A program made the translations under genes and the position numbers. A DNA stretch of 64,000 nucleotides from Acephala macrosclerotiorum (taxonomy: Eukaryota > Ascomycota > Leotiomycetes > Helotiales > Mollisiaceae): NCBI GenBank assembly GCA_014904845.1, contig MU119212.1:1-64000 (forward strand), written 5' to 3'. Positions 27,328-40,600 of the stretch are shown here, in pieces; position 1 is the stretch's first letter; every line of letters starts with the position of its first letter. Under the pieces are notes generated by a model. That model made no database searches. It saw only the letters and a program-made list of their open reading frames with translations, and was not told the origin of the DNA.

Positions 27328-30300
27328 TCGCTATGAGGAGCCAACACCTCCTTAAGCAATTGCTCCATGGATTCAGTGGTCACGATCATAGGGGATTAAG
27401 TGGACAGCCTCGATCACATAATAATTGCATATACAGATGGCGTACATAAGGTTACCGGGATTCCTGCATATTACCACGGATACACACTATAGTGGTATGG
27501 GGTTGGTTTGGCGTTCGGATTGGTCTCTGGGCTGTTTTGGGACTCGCTGTACTTTTTGGAAACAGGGTATTTACAGGATTAGGACCCCGGGAAAGTGGGG
27601 CTCCACGATCCTGTGCAAAGCTCTTTGTCTTGGATGACAGAGCTCGACGAATTTACGGCTGGCAAGAAGCTATCTGCAACGTGAAAGGAGAAGTGGCACA
27701 GGCTAGGTGCCTCCATGTCGTTCCATCCGGAGGGATGTAGAAGCACATAGATGGAATGCCAAACTGTGTTTCTGAATCGTCGTCCCACGTATCATGAGTG
27801 GCTTGAGCTTCCTCGCAATCATCATAACCATAGCCTCTGGACCATTATCTTTGGCGCGCACAGCACTCGGTTCTATCTGCTTTCATCTCATCTTTGCCTC
27901 TGCACCTGATTGCCTGCCACATGACTGACAGCTACACTACCCCGCGATTGCCACCTTCCTGTCATACCTGTCACTACATTATTTATTGCTGCACCTCTCC
28001 CAATGCTTTTTGACAACCCGCTATGGGCTGCACAAGGCTGCTTACTTGCAGCATCTTGCGTTGGCAAGCCTTTGTAGGGCGTTTCAAAGTTGCCGAATTC
28101 GGAAGAGTATTCACGCTATCACTTCCCCTCTTTATGTCGATGGTACATGGTAATGATATTGGAACATCGGTGCAGCCAGGAGAGAAGTGGTACGACTGCA
28201 AACGAATCCATTTAGTCACAAGAATAAGATTAGATGAATTGCTTCCTGTATAGTCCTAGCTGATATCGATACATGTTGAGCTGTTCGAACCAAGAGCTCG
28301 GTTGCGAATGCTCAACTTCGGTGGTGAGCCGGGAGGAAGGGAGGCTCGGCTAGAAACAAGTAAGCGGTGCCCGAGATCTCCCGAGGTATCTTCATCTTCG
28401 ACCTCATCGTCCGATTTCAGATTTTCACAACCCGAGTAGGGATAATGATACTCCGAATCGGTCTCTGAGATAGCAGATGTATTGATACATGGCTGTACTG
28501 TACAATACAAACAACATCGACATCTTCGGCGCAACATCTTGAACTCGGTAGACAATGGGCCGGATAATGAGATACGTTGAGTTTGCTAAGTCTTTGCTTA
28601 GATAAAGTTATCTAGTTATTGAAGATCACGGCTCTTATTACGTCTTTGGGTTGAATCCTTCAATAGGAGATGTCCTAGCTGGAGTTGGACTATGAAGATG
28701 GCAGAGGGCTGAACAGTGCAATGCTTGAATTTGACTTTTTTTCACCGCTCTTGTGTATTCATCGAAGGCTTGCATAAAACGTGGCTTTCTTTCTTGAATA
28801 GAGTCCTCGACCAAGAAAGGAGAATCTGAGCTGAGCTGTTCATTATCAGCCTAATGCTGGGCTGGGCTAAGCTAAGCTAAGTTTGTAGGGACGGAGAAAT
28901 GCGGAGAAGAATGGTTTTAGGGTCTGTTCGCAAATGGGGAGACTTTGGCCAGGGATGGGTTGCGGAGTACCGGGTATCTCCGATATGGTTGCTTGAAACT
29001 ATCACGAGTCATCATTGGCCAGAGCAGGCCATTGAAGAGATGTAAGTCTCTGTTGGGAACTCTATACTCGGAAACAAGGATGATGGATCGGGAGGTCATG
29101 GAGGTTGTGGAGGTTGTGGAGGTTGTGGGGGTTGTTTGAGGTTGTGATCGAAGCCCGGGTCGCTTGGAGGCCCTTCATCGCCCTGAGACGTGCGGAGGTT
29201 CTTTAAGGTTGCGGAGACTTTTGAAAGACTCTCAATGTAAGATGATGTGTCTGTGGGTAGGAGTGGCATTCGAAAGGGCGAGATTCGGATTCCAGGTGAG
29301 ATGGAGGGGTAGGTAGTTCACGACGTCACCATTAGAGCTACACAGAGGCGGGTAGACAAGTGCTGCAGATTTCAATGGTAGGGGACTGGTTTCTACTTCT
29401 CTCGTAATCTTATTTATGTTTTGTCCTGGGTTGGTTTCTGTCTGAAGATGTGAAAGTCACGTTAGCGTCTACGTTCAAATATCATCGATAGTACGAGCTT
29501 AAATTTTACCCCGCAGAAAGCGGGATATTACTGTTTTAATCACAGCTGTTCCGGCATATTGTGGCAATCGTCTCGGTTTAATAGGCTTCGAGTGTATAAA
29601 GTCGTCATCTTGCGTGTCTAGTCATCTTCGTGGAAGCGCCTGCAGTCTCGCGTGCGCTATCACATGTTTCTCTTGGGATTCGCAGCATATTGAAATTCAT
29701 CGTCCACTCGGCTTCACTGGGATTTCGGGGCCGTTGATACTAAGCTCAGCTCCCTGGTAATCTTGGGATTTTCATCCTGCAGCGTGCTGCATTTCTCATT
29801 CGCCTCAAAACTCATAACAGTCAAGAGATAAGTATTATTAAAGTCTCAAAGAGCCTCAGTGAATAGCAAGCATTCGTTATCATATGCTCTGTTCAAGGTG
29901 CTGCTCGATATCGAATCCAAGATATTGATTAAAGGAGACATCATGTAAGTCTAAACAGGCCTAGGAGATTTCAATCATAGACTGCATCTCAGGTCGACCG
30001 TAAAAGTCCATAGATGATGGGTCGGTTCAGGTAAATGGAAACTCGGGTGTTGTTCAGAACACGAAGCGCACCGAAACCTTCGCTATTCCACCAACTTAGT
30101 TGACAAATACCTATCCTTTGAAAGGCTAGAACGGACATCCCACTCTATCTATGAATCCGAACAGCAGTAAGCTTACTGCAGGTGCAAGCTACACCCTGGA
30201 CACGAAGGAGTATCTTGGCGTGTTCTTTAGAAATGTTTCAGGTTTACATGCCCATCGTCAGCTCCGATATGCCACACTTCAATTTTAAGCTGGCTCTGAT

Positions 30301-33300
30301 TACTTCGGGCCGCAATTTCGGCTTGATACCCCTCACTCACATGGCTAGTGGCAACTACGCAAGGCAAGGTGGGAGGAAGTAGGCCCTCGGAATTGAAGGA
30401 AGATAGTGAGAATTATTTATTTGGTGCAAATGTGCAGTGGTCTGCCACTAGTGATTCTCTAGAGGTATTGCCACGAAAGACCTGAGACTGGATTGACTTG
30501 ACTCTGAAGTCAAACTCTTTGGAAATATGATACGGCTGTATCTCTGACCCTCAAGATTACCTTCGTCGCCTCGAAAGACTACCTGGTTGAAGATTTGCTC
30601 GTATATTCCCATGTCTTCGGTGATTGATGGCTTCATTGCACCCCAAATTATACGCATGTTATGAATGGGTTACTATAGGGAGAGGCTACAAGCTCATGTT
30701 GTACACTTGGTCCTCGAGAGACAGGTCTGTCCAGCTTCCCGCAGTCCTTCGTCTTAAAACATACGTTCAACGGCGCTCGCAAGTGTGTCCGGACATCGAA
30801 CTCTCTTTTTAACGCAGCTCCATCGGTCGAAAGGTGTGTCTCAGATGGCCGAGCAAAAACCTATCTCCATTTACGGGATCTTGTGCTAGGGCTTTATCTT
30901 AACAACCCCTTTCAACCTACGCATGTCGATGTCACTGCAAGTGTAGCTTTGCTCAATATCATCTTGCCATCCACAGATAGATTGCCCCCGCACCCTCCTC
31001 TATACTCACAACCCTTCATACCATCACCAGCTGACATGAGAACTCACTTGCCCCGAGATACTCGTCTTCCCGCTCACACCATCCATGTTGTCGGTAACGC
31101 TCACTCGTCGTGAGCCGTGCTTACCCTATAATGTGTCACATTTTAGCCGGACACCATTACGATAACTGAAGCTAACATGTACTACTCCTAGGAACAGCCA
31201 GAAGCTGCCACGAGTAATAATTGTTACAGGCTGATGCAATTACGCTTACAGAGCAGCTTGGTCAACGTGCTGACGTTGAGTGCGGCTCTTGTGTGTCTAA
31301 AGAGCCGGGATCGGAGAGTCCTCCGTGGATGTCTGGACTGGAGGTGAGCGAAGTTCGGATCCGATGGTGAGGCTCAGGCTCGACTAGAACTTAGATGGTT
31401 CAAATGGAGCGTCAGAGTGAGAGTGAGCTCGCCACTGTATTATAATCGCCGTGTCTACTTAACAGGCTGTCAACAAGAGGCTGTTGGGGAATAACCTCGA
31501 GGACATAGGGAATTTCATCAAGAGGCTACCACGCCGCTGCAACTCAAGCTCCAGAGCACGAGAATGTGAGCGAGAGTCTATATCAAAGATCAATGACAAC
31601 CTGGAATAACCTACCAAAGACGTTCGAAAGTAGCAATGATACTCTAGTATGTGTTTCCTGGGTAGACTAGTCCTGCCTCAACTTAGAAATGATATTTTCT
31701 CAACAGAGATGAAAGAATACCAGCATAGTCCAGATTTCATACTATTCATCGATATGCTAAACACTCTCACACGGAGAAAGACTTCCCCCCTTGCTCCGTG
31801 AAATTACAGCAAAGACCCGGACAGTGCCACAGGTCTAGAGTATATACATAGATGAAGAACTAGGCATCAAAGCTAAGAGATCTCGAAAGAGGAAAACCAA
31901 ACTCTAAAGTTTAAGCGGAATGAGCTACTGAAGTATCCCAGCAAAAGCCCGTACATAGTAGGGTATCACTCCACAATCCACAACAATCATTCGTCTGGCA
32001 ATAGCTAAAATATGACATTCAACCAGAGACAAAGCAATGTATCACCCAATGACGAGAATGACAATCAAGCAGACTGCAACAAAACGCAGAATCATGGCCA
32101 CGGACGGAATCTGCAAAAGCGCAGTACAGCTCACCTCATCTTCCCTTGAAGATGGCCAGATGGCAAACAGTACTGACACGACTCCAAGACGGCTACAGAA
32201 GCTGCAGCCCAGCATAAGCTACCAACTACAACGCAGTGTCACCGTGAAGCTGGTCTATTGCTGAGCTTGTGGACAGAAGACCGAGAAGCAGCCTAGATAG
32301 CCAGTGAGAAGGTGGGGTTAAGGAGGTAATCAACCCGAAATCTTTGATGACTAGTCACCTGAAGGAGCAGCGAAGACTCGAACCGCCCTCATCTCAATTC
32401 AAATAGAAAAGACCCTCTTCCAAGGTTGGGTAATAGCAGTGCCCCAGATACTACCAAGAGCGGGGAGCCAAAGAGCAAGGAGATGGGACATAGACTACAA
32501 CAATAACACCAGGTAGGTCGCACAATAGAGGACGATGGCACTGGCCATGTCGGCAGTCAAGTCACAAGCGTGGGAGAGGGAACTAAGTCAAGGCGAACGG
32601 TCAAGGTCAAGGCAGCACAAAGTCTTGTATTCTCAATCTGTCATTGTAATCTCAACAGAAGCAGCTACGTAGCGCAGCAGAAAATATGATACAGGATCTC
32701 TTTCCCATTCATCTCATCCTAACATCGCCACAGCACCTTCCTCCCTCCCCCCAACGAGGGTAGCATGCTCCCAAGACAAGGAACGAACACAACGAAAGCC
32801 ATAATCATAATATCCAGTCCATGCGCGCCAGCCAGCGATAAGCAGCCAAGCGTGCCGTTCTCTGTTTTTTTTTTTTAATCCGGTGAGGGATGTGTGCCAA
32901 ATTTCTATCTTCCATCCGTCCATCATTCCATACCAAGCCCAAGCTGCGCAACCCATCGTGGCTGTTTCCCGATCCAAACTCTTGCAAGCCAAGAGAGAGG
33001 ATGCCGATGGGTTGGCAGTGAAGAAGAGAATATATCAACATCGCTAAAGGAAATGCAAAGGTAAAAAAGGGGGGTATTCTAGTTCTCTAGCGAGCGACTG
33101 TGAGAAACGTGCAAGAGCAAAACGAGTGTCCTGTAAAACCACCGACCGCCCATATGCAGCCCATTCCCGATCCCGCCCAAGGTATGCCGCCGGCCCAGTC
33201 CCAAAGCTCAAGAAAACTCCATCCGCCACGGTCTTCATACCAAAGGAAAAGTCCAATGCGAAAGCAAAGCCCCTGCTTGCTAATGAAGTAAATTCCAGGT

Positions 33301-33398
33301 AATCAACGCAAAAAACAAACGCTGTCATAACATCATAAGACAAAGGAATCGACAAAATAAATGGGTTGCGTAAATGGAGGCACCACATATCTCGAAGC
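27328..33398. other. Intergenic stretch with no recognisable gene
   Basis: Six kilobases lie between the Reg1-like gene and the stop codon of hapB. They hold only short ORFs without family signals, such as 28256-28555 (-), an acidic 99-residue frame I do not recognise. A 9-bp minisatellite lies at 29101-29146 and a poly-T run near 32867. The part next to hapB (about 33044-33398) is probably its 3' UTR. Non-coding RNA cannot be excluded. Confidence 0.55.
29101..29146. repeat. 9-bp minisatellite, GAGGTTGTG
   Basis: About five copies of GAGGTTGTG or close variants, with the later copies degenerate. Confidence 0.8.
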
Positions 33399-34451
33399 TC
33401 ATCCATCGTCTTCCGCATCGTCATCATCGTCGTCCTCATCCTCCGCACTGCTTCGCCTGGCCGGTGGCGCATTTGGTTTTACCTTCTTGCTGGGCGTCGC
33501 ATTATCCGAATCAGCTTTTCGTTTTGTGCCGGATCCTCCACCGCTACCCGAGACGCCCTTTGCTGGTGTTTCCAACGACCCCTTGTCGCCTTCATCGCCG
33601 CCTTCGCCTTTCGTCCTCTCAATTTCCGCAACTTCATCAGCAGTCAAGAATCGCCCACCTGGTCCTCGAGGTCTCCTCATTGCATGATTGTGCCTGCTCT
33701 CGTGCAAATAAGGTTTTCTGCCTTTCGAAGTCAGGCGCAGAGCCTCCTCGAGTCTTTGCCTCGCCACGCGGCGCTTGAGGATCCGGTGAAACTGCTTTGC
33801 GTTGACATATAGTGGCGACTCCTCAACCGCGCCAGATACAAGCTCTGGGGACTGTGGATGGGGCTGACCCTGAGGCATAGGAGGGACGGATGGTCGCGGA
33901 GCATGATTCATGATAGGTTGTGAATTGGGCACCGCGGGGCTGCCGACTTGGTTGCTCATTCTCCGAGCTTGCTGGACTTGACCGTGGCCCATCTGATTGT
34001 TCATTTGTCTTGGCGACTTGCGCCCAGCTTCCTGCTTCACGGAAACCCCACCACCCATTCTCGGCGATGTTTGAGGTAGTGCGCCGTCTGGTAGCGTGTA
34101 TGGATATGCCGTACCAGAAGCAGCAGCTGTTGCGGCCATGGCTGCAGCTTGAGGGTTGATTTGGCTCATGCCATAGTGCATGTTTGGTTGTTGGACGCCA
34201 TACGCAGGCTGGTAATTCATCTGCTGATGTAAGGTATGCCCTTGACCTGCTTGCTGTGGCTGAGAGGAGAGTATTGGAGATGCTTGAGGGTGTACGGCAT
34301 GTTGAGAATGAATTGGCTGCTGGGATGGGGATGTGATTGACGCTCCGGCGCTTGGATGCTGACCAGAGTTTGGATATCCACCCTGAATATGCCCTTGACT
34401 ATGTCCATGCTGGCCTTGCGGCGGTTGTTGGTATTGCGCGTACTCCATCAT
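33399..34451 (-). CDS. hapB: CCAAT-binding complex subunit HapB (NF-YA/Hap2 family)
   Basis: A single uninterrupted frame of 350 residues starts at ATG 34451. The NF-YA core spans residues 211-268: [20 protein letters not shown] contains the helix that docks on the NF-YB/NF-YC dimer, and [20 protein letters not shown] is the DNA-binding segment that reads CCAAT. The N-terminal 200 residues are Gln/Pro/His-rich, as in other filamentous-fungal HapB proteins. The tail carries basic KRK and KKVK patches that could act as nuclear signals, then an acidic run. Known role: with HapC and HapE it forms the CCAAT-binding complex, which controls iron, redox and secondary-metabolism genes. Nothing is missing from the core. 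The gene lies alone between long non-coding stretches. Confidence 0.95.
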   Translation of the reverse strand: MMEYAQYQQPPQGQHGHSQGHIQGGYPNSGQHPSAGASITSPSQQPIHSQHAVHPQASPILSSQPQQAGQGHTLHQQMNYQPAYGVQQPNMHYGMSQINPQAAAMAATAAASGTAYPYTLPDGALPQTSPRMGGGVSVKQEAGRKSPRQMNNQMGHGQVQQARRMSNQVGSPAVPNSQPIMNHAPRPSVPPMPQGQPHPQSPELVSGAVEESPLYVNAKQFHRILKRRVARQRLEEALRLTSKGRKPYLHESRHNHAMRRPRGPGGRFLTADEVAEIERTKGEGGDEGDKGSLETPAKGVSGSGGGSGTKRKADSDNATPSKKVKPNAPPARRSSAEDEDDDDDDAEDDG

Positions 34452-36140
34452 TTGTACTATGTGCTCCTAGTTATATCCCTAGGAGAGGATCAGGTATTCT
34501 TGAGTCGCAAGGGTTTTGACAGGTGCGGCGCGTCGATCGGGGTGTCGACCTGGTCGCAGATCGCTGACAGGTAGAAGTTCCGGTATCCTGGAAGATGTTG
34601 GTATGTATGGAGCCCTTGTTGACCAATATAGGTTGTAGGTCGAGTATGGGTTTCAAAGTCGAAAGTGCGCCGAGTTGTGCGAACGCGTCTCTGACTCTGG
34701 ACGAGAGTATGTGGCTGTCTCCAGCTAGTGAATAAGCCTTCTCGTCAATTCGTGATGCGTGGATGTGCTGGCAGGCGATCTGGGAGGTGGACACCGCAAT
34801 TGGCGCAGCACAGCATATGCAGGCTGATGTAGTCCTAATGGGATGGCAGGGCTGGCGGAATCAGGCTCGAGGAAGAGCCACGTGAGAAGATGAGGCGGAG
34901 TTCGCGCGCTTGAGGCTGTAGAGGCAATCTGCTGAATAGTTTCGAAGACCCGGTTTTCTCACGAGCCACAGGAGCAGCGCGAACTTGTCTGTAATAATCG
35001 CAACCGCTTCGACGGTACTACCCAACCACAAAAATTAGTTACGGTGTTTGGTCACGGCGTCCGCCAGCTTCGACATGACGATTGGGGAGGGGGAGATTCG
35101 GCGGATGTTGTTTTTGAGCCTTGAGCCAGTGATGTGTTGGCCGTGCATATCGGCACGCAAACTAGGCTTACCTTGTTCAGCTTCACCTCTATTCTTGTCG
35201 AGGTGGCGTCCCGTAATCCCAAATCCGTTTCAACCTGATCTAGAGTAGCTTGGCAGATGAGGTTGCGGCGTGATTGTGAGTGTGTTCTGCGTTCGGTAAC
35301 GCGCCTGTGTTGGTGTTGGTCGTGATGAGATGGGGAATCGGAAGTCGCGACCCCCGTCTGTCTAGCTCGGAAGAACGCAAAAACTTGGGGATCTTGGGAT
35401 CGCACGAGTTCGAGCGCGCAAACACTACAATCCAAATACCTGTCAGTGAATGCTCGTTCTGCAGGGCGCCGGCGGCCCTCGGTGCGATGCGATGCGACGC
35501 GCAACTCTCGCGATAGCAGCTCTAGAGAGCTTCGACGTTGAATTAATTCTCCGTTGCGCCCACGACAGTAACTCACCTCCAATGGACGACGTCGAGGGCC
35601 TTCTCAAGGCACCGATGGATCAAAACAATGATCCTGACCGCAGCGAAGTTTGGTCACTGGATCGCGACTTAGACCAATTGTCGTCGAAATGAGGCTTTTC
35701 ACGATGGTGATAGGGCTCTGGTGGTGATGAGTGAAAGCTGCGATGGTGCGAATAATTGGTCGGGTCTCGCAGGCGTGGTCTCTCTCGATACAAGGTTACC
35801 TGGGTGCTGGTAGCCACTGAGTGCAGCGGGTTGTCGATAAACTACCACTTTCGCGAGAGAGGTTCGTTATCGAGTAGTTATCGAGAATGGATTGGCGATG
35901 GGCCTTTTTCTGAGTCTGTTCTGGAAGATAATAGGATGTGAGTCGATGGCTGCGGATGATTGGTTCTATATTGTTGATGGGAGGAGGAGGGAGGATCTGA
36001 GTGGCCGAAATATGAGAAGTTCGGGGTTGGTGACGCGAGATGACCTGTTGGCTCGCTTACGCAGAAAGAAAAAGTAAGCTTGAAAAGATTTGAAACTGGG
36101 CTGGGTCTGAGTCGGGGGGGTCAGGGAGGGTGGGAATAGC

Positions 36141-36209
36141 GGTGGGAGCGGGAGTGGGAGTGGGAGTGGGAGTGGGAGTGGAGGTGCGGTGGTGCGGTGC
36201 GGTGCGGTG
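36141..36209. repeat. GGGAGT and GCGGT minisatellites, adjacent
   Basis: About six copies of GGGAGT (36141-36182) are followed directly by a GCGGT-type repeat (36183-36209), about 1.7 kb upstream of the hapB start. Confidence 0.85.
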
Positions 36210-36682
36210 AGCAACAGACAGCAAGGTGGCGCAGGAGTGTGGAAATAATAGACAATGGAGTCGGCGGAGCGTGAGGCCCGAGGAGGGGTGTGGACAGAGG
36301 CAGGTGAGAAGAGGAGGGTGCAGATAGAGAGATCCGGGCCGGGCTTATTAGAGTGAAGCGTGAAGACTCGATTCGTCGCACCAGAACGGGAAGGCCCAAG
36401 CAGCGAGTGCAGGTGCAGGTGGGAGCGGAGGCTGGGAGAGGCGTGGTCCTAGTAGCGTTGATAGAATGGCCGGTGGGAGCAAGGTGTGCCCCTAAACGAT
36501 CCGGAGCGAGGGAATGGAATGGTTAGGCCGCGAGAGAGAGAAAAAGAGAGTGCGTGTGTGGCGGGCGACGTTGGATGGCGCTGACAAACACTAAACTGAC
36601 CCAAAGACGTGGAGCTGTAGTACCGACCTACCTCCTCTACACTGGACTCGAGAGGAGCCCGAGAATGTGAAGCGCTGTCACA

Positions 36683-36714
36683 ATGACTGACTGACTGACT
36701 GACTGACTGACTGA
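36683..36714. repeat. (TGAC)n tetranucleotide repeat
   Basis: About eight perfect copies of TGAC/ACTG in a row. Confidence 0.9.
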
Positions 36715-37645
36715 GTGGTGGTGAAGTGCGAGTGAGGCTGGGAGTTGATGCTCTTCGAATGGTTCGCTACGGGGGCTCCCTCAATGGCTCCCTCGCTGGC
36801 TGGCCCGCTTCCTGGGAACTCGACTGGCTCCTGCACTGACAGCTCCGACAACCAGGTCGCCTGATTGGAAAACACCAGAGGAAAGCTCGAGCTTGGTCGC
36901 GATGGCGGCGATCCTCCACGCTGCACTCCAGACTCCAGTCCTGACTGTAACAAGAACAAGCAGTGGCCGTGTGGTGATCGGTGAAGCGGTGCTGTGGTCT
37001 CGTGCACAGCTCGTGATATCAAACTCGTTGCGATGCGGCGACTTTGGGCAGGCAAGCAACGGCGACGGCGACAAGAGAGAAAAAATAATGATCGAAGGAA
37101 GGAGGGGGGCGCTGACTGGTCGGCTTATGGGATGATGACGATGGTTGACGATGGATGACAAGACAAGCCTGCCTGGCGCTCTTTTCACGGGATACGAAAA
37201 GCGGTGTACGGATCCCAAATTGGCAACGTCCAGGTCGAGAAAGGTCGAGGATGTCCAGCGTGTGTGCTGTACAACGCACACGTTCGGGAAGGCGGGTATG
37301 ATCCGAGATGCAGGTGAGGAAGATGGGTGAGGGGTGTTGGTGGTGGTGGTGATGATGTTGTTGTTGATATGATGTGAGGCCCGATGCTTTCCTCTTGCTC
37401 TGCTCGGGGTGAAAGAAAGCTGGAAAGAGGGCAGAAAGGACGTTGATAATTGACTGGCGGGGGACGCGTGGTGGTGTGGTGTGGTGTGGTTGGGCGAAAA
37501 ATGAAAATGGCCAAATGCAGCAGTGTGCAGTTCCAAAAAGACGGGCAATAAAATCTGTGACTGGTGGGTTCGGTGGAATTTCTTGGGTATTTCTATTTCC
37601 AATCGATGCGGTCGGTTCTTGATCCTCCTTCAGCACGTGCGAGCG

Positions 37646-37695
37646 GTTCCAGTTCCAGTCCCCAGTCCCAGTTCCAGTTCCAGTCTCCAGTTCCC
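37646..37695. repeat. TTCCAG/TCCCAG short tandem repeat
   Basis: About eight imperfect copies of a 6-bp unit (TTCCAG, TCCCAG) in non-coding DNA. Confidence 0.75.
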
Positions 37696-40600
37696 CACTC
37701 CGCTTCTCCTCTCCCAGCCTCATTTGTTTTGGAATGCGACCGACCCGCTGGATGTCGTTGTGGATCAATCCCTGTGTACTCACCCTCACCCTGCTTCACC
37801 ACCTCCACCACCACCACCCACCGCCGCCACCATCAACAGCAACAGGCTGCAGAAACGAGAGAAGCGATCCTGATCGATGCCATGCCGTTTCCATTTCCAT
37901 TCCATGCCTTCCGTCAGCACCGGCTGCCGTAGACGAGCGGCGCAAGGGAGGAGAGCTTGGCAGGCCCATCACGCCCATCACGTTCATCACCAGATGCCAG
38001 ATCAGATGTCAGATGCCAGATGCCAGCAACAGAACCATCAACGGCTCCCAGCATCAGCAAATGAGCCCTGCCTCAGCGAAACGTCGTCCGGCCACGCCGA
38101 TGACAGGTGAACCCGGTATCCTCCTGCAGAATTGAGCCTATTTGTATCTGCCTCGTATGAAATTGACTTCCAAATCTCTTGTTCCTATGCAGCATGATCA
38201 ACCTGACGTTGTATTTGCCTTCTGCTATGACTACTTGATGCCTCGTGCACACCTCCCCCAGATTGCCCCGATGCAATATCTCCAGCATTATCCTGCCCTT
38301 TGATATTACTGTACTGTATGATGAGCTGCGGAAGTCAGGCATATTTGGAAACGATTACGAATGCTGCGAGTACAGTGCGGAGTGCAGTCAACTCCGATCC
38401 CATCACATCGTATAGCCGCCACGATCCTGCGTCGGAGCCTCTGGGTCAGACAAGACATCTGAGATCCTCACAACCGTGTTTCCTTTTCCGCTGCATCATT
38501 TTGTCTAGATCAGGACCCCTGCTCAGCACGAAAGGCGTGCAGATGCGACCACTGTACCCCGTATGTTGCACCGTCAGCATCACAGCAGCCGTTGAAACCA
38601 AAAAAAACGCCCCCAAGCAAGTGTTGAAATGTCCATCATCTCGTCTTGTCGTCATCTCAATTTCTTGAAACACATATCCTGCAGTCGAGGCACCATTTGT
38701 GGTTCTCGCTTAAGCCAATGAGAGCAAGAATCAGCACTTCTGAGCTCTCATAGGCGCTTATTTGATCTTCTTTAAAGTTCTTGCTATGGGGGCTACGCGC
38801 CGCTGTGGGTGTGTGAATCATGCTGGCATGTGGATGGGTTTCTGTGCCTGGCGCTTATTTCATATTATTGTCCGAATTGTAGCTTTGGCCATTCTGATTG
38901 TTGGGTGGACTGATGTCATGATGGTGGCCGTTCTCCCCCCTAATTTCTGATCACGAGCTCCGAGGTTTGGCGAGGCTGAGATTCCCTCTCCGTATTCAGC
39001 GATCTTCATGACCGAAATGGGGTTGTCAATGTTGCGGTGGACCGAGGCTGATACCAATCGGAAAGTCCTTTCTCTCTGATTTGTTCCTATGCTTTTGATG
39101 AGGTCCCGAGCATGTCGCCGACTGGCTCATCACTTCGTTGCTTGGTTTCTCATGTCCGTGCCTAGACCTTGGAAAGACATCGAGGGGATGTATCGAAGGC
39201 GTTTTGGCTCATCTCGAGACACGAGTCACCTGGTCTCCCGTCTATTTGCGCCAGAATCGGATGGTGCATTATCTGATTGTCGGCCATTTCCCTTTCCTCT
39301 AGACGGCGCTGTTGTACAAGAACAAGGACCGGGGCTCGAGGAGTCAGACATTGCGGAGACAGTTTCTCTTGATAAGTCAGAGGAGAGCACTGTTCGAATG
39401 CTCTTGTCCTACCAAAACCATAGCTACCAGCTCGAGTCGGGAGTCGGGCACCAACGCTGGGCCTGTTTCTTTGCCACTACCTTTCGTCCAGTATTGAGCT
39501 GCTGTGCAACATCGTGGCTTTGTTCAGATGTGTGAGACGGTGCGGAGATAACTCTCGAGTATCCACTACACTGATCAAGGAATAAAGAAATGATATTCAA
39601 GCATCCTCGTCCTACCCTGGCTGTTGCTGACAGCTTGAGCCTCGAACACTAGCAGGCGCCTCAAATTTCTTCAACGGCCTGTACCGAGACATAATGTTTC
39701 TGCATTGAAGATCACACCAAGATGAGATCGGGGCTATTGTGAAGATCTTTTAGCACGTCTAATAGCCGAATTCGATATGCAGGAAATAAGCAAAATGTCA
39801 CGGCTTATACTAGTGCTGCAATAGCAGCTCCAGGAACTCTTATTCCAGTGCCATAGTAGGTGTGTTACTCGCAGTCACAGTGTCGTGCGTTGCATAGCAT
39901 GGATCAGGCTTCTTGTCATCGAGACATGTCGTGGCATGCGAACATGCTGCTGCTATTGTTGTTGTTGATGCTGCTGCTGCTGCTATTTGGGCCGCAATTG
40001 CCACCACGACTGATGCTGTGGGGTTGTCCTCCCGCCAGACCGACTTGCTCTCTAGGAGGCATTGTCGCAGACATTGAGGAACATCTGACTACATCTCAGT
40101 TTCAGCTCTCCAGCCTGAGCATCTTGATGCTTTCCAACACAAAGTCGAACATGGCTTCGCCGAGTCATTGCTGCTCAGACGAAGAATCTGCGCAAAGCAA
40201 AACAATAATGTGAGTACGGGTGAGGATGCGATGCGATAGTATGGGAACAAGATGGCTGTGATGTCTCTGTGCTCTTGCTTTTGGGTAGGTGATTCTTGAC
40301 CAACCTCCCTCGAATCCCTAGAGATCCAGCCACGGTGACGAGATGGCACGAAAAGAGTATTGTTATGCTCAGCCACTAGGGCAGAAGGCAGAGCCGGACT
40401 GCCATCGAGGACATCATCTGCCCCAACCTCGCGGCATCTTAGAACAGTGTATACCTCCCCGGTGACTGCCCAAATGTAGGTACGATTACCCTGACTGAAG
40501 AACATGACAAGCTATCCAGGATCGGTTGCCTGAGATGCCTGATAGAGTTTGCTCAGATTCAACTACTACCTTCTTTCCAAAGTCTCACAGAGAGCAGAAT

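Noticed and set aside
32350..32400. Possible tRNA T-arm (GGTTCGAGTC on the minus strand)
   Set aside because: The flanking bases do not pair into a T stem and no acceptor or anticodon arm follows.
34623..35085. CCAAT pentamers upstream of hapB as proof of autoregulation
   Set aside because: Three pentamers in about 650 bp over both strands is not much above chance.
36781..37789. Long Pro/Ser/His-rich frames of 256-273 codons on the minus strand
   Set aside because: Two overlapping frames are equally open because of simple-repeat composition; no domain features.
39860..40213. 117-codon frame with a poly-Leu stretch resembling a membrane segment
   Set aside because: The Leu run is a translated CTG repeat; no other protein-like features.
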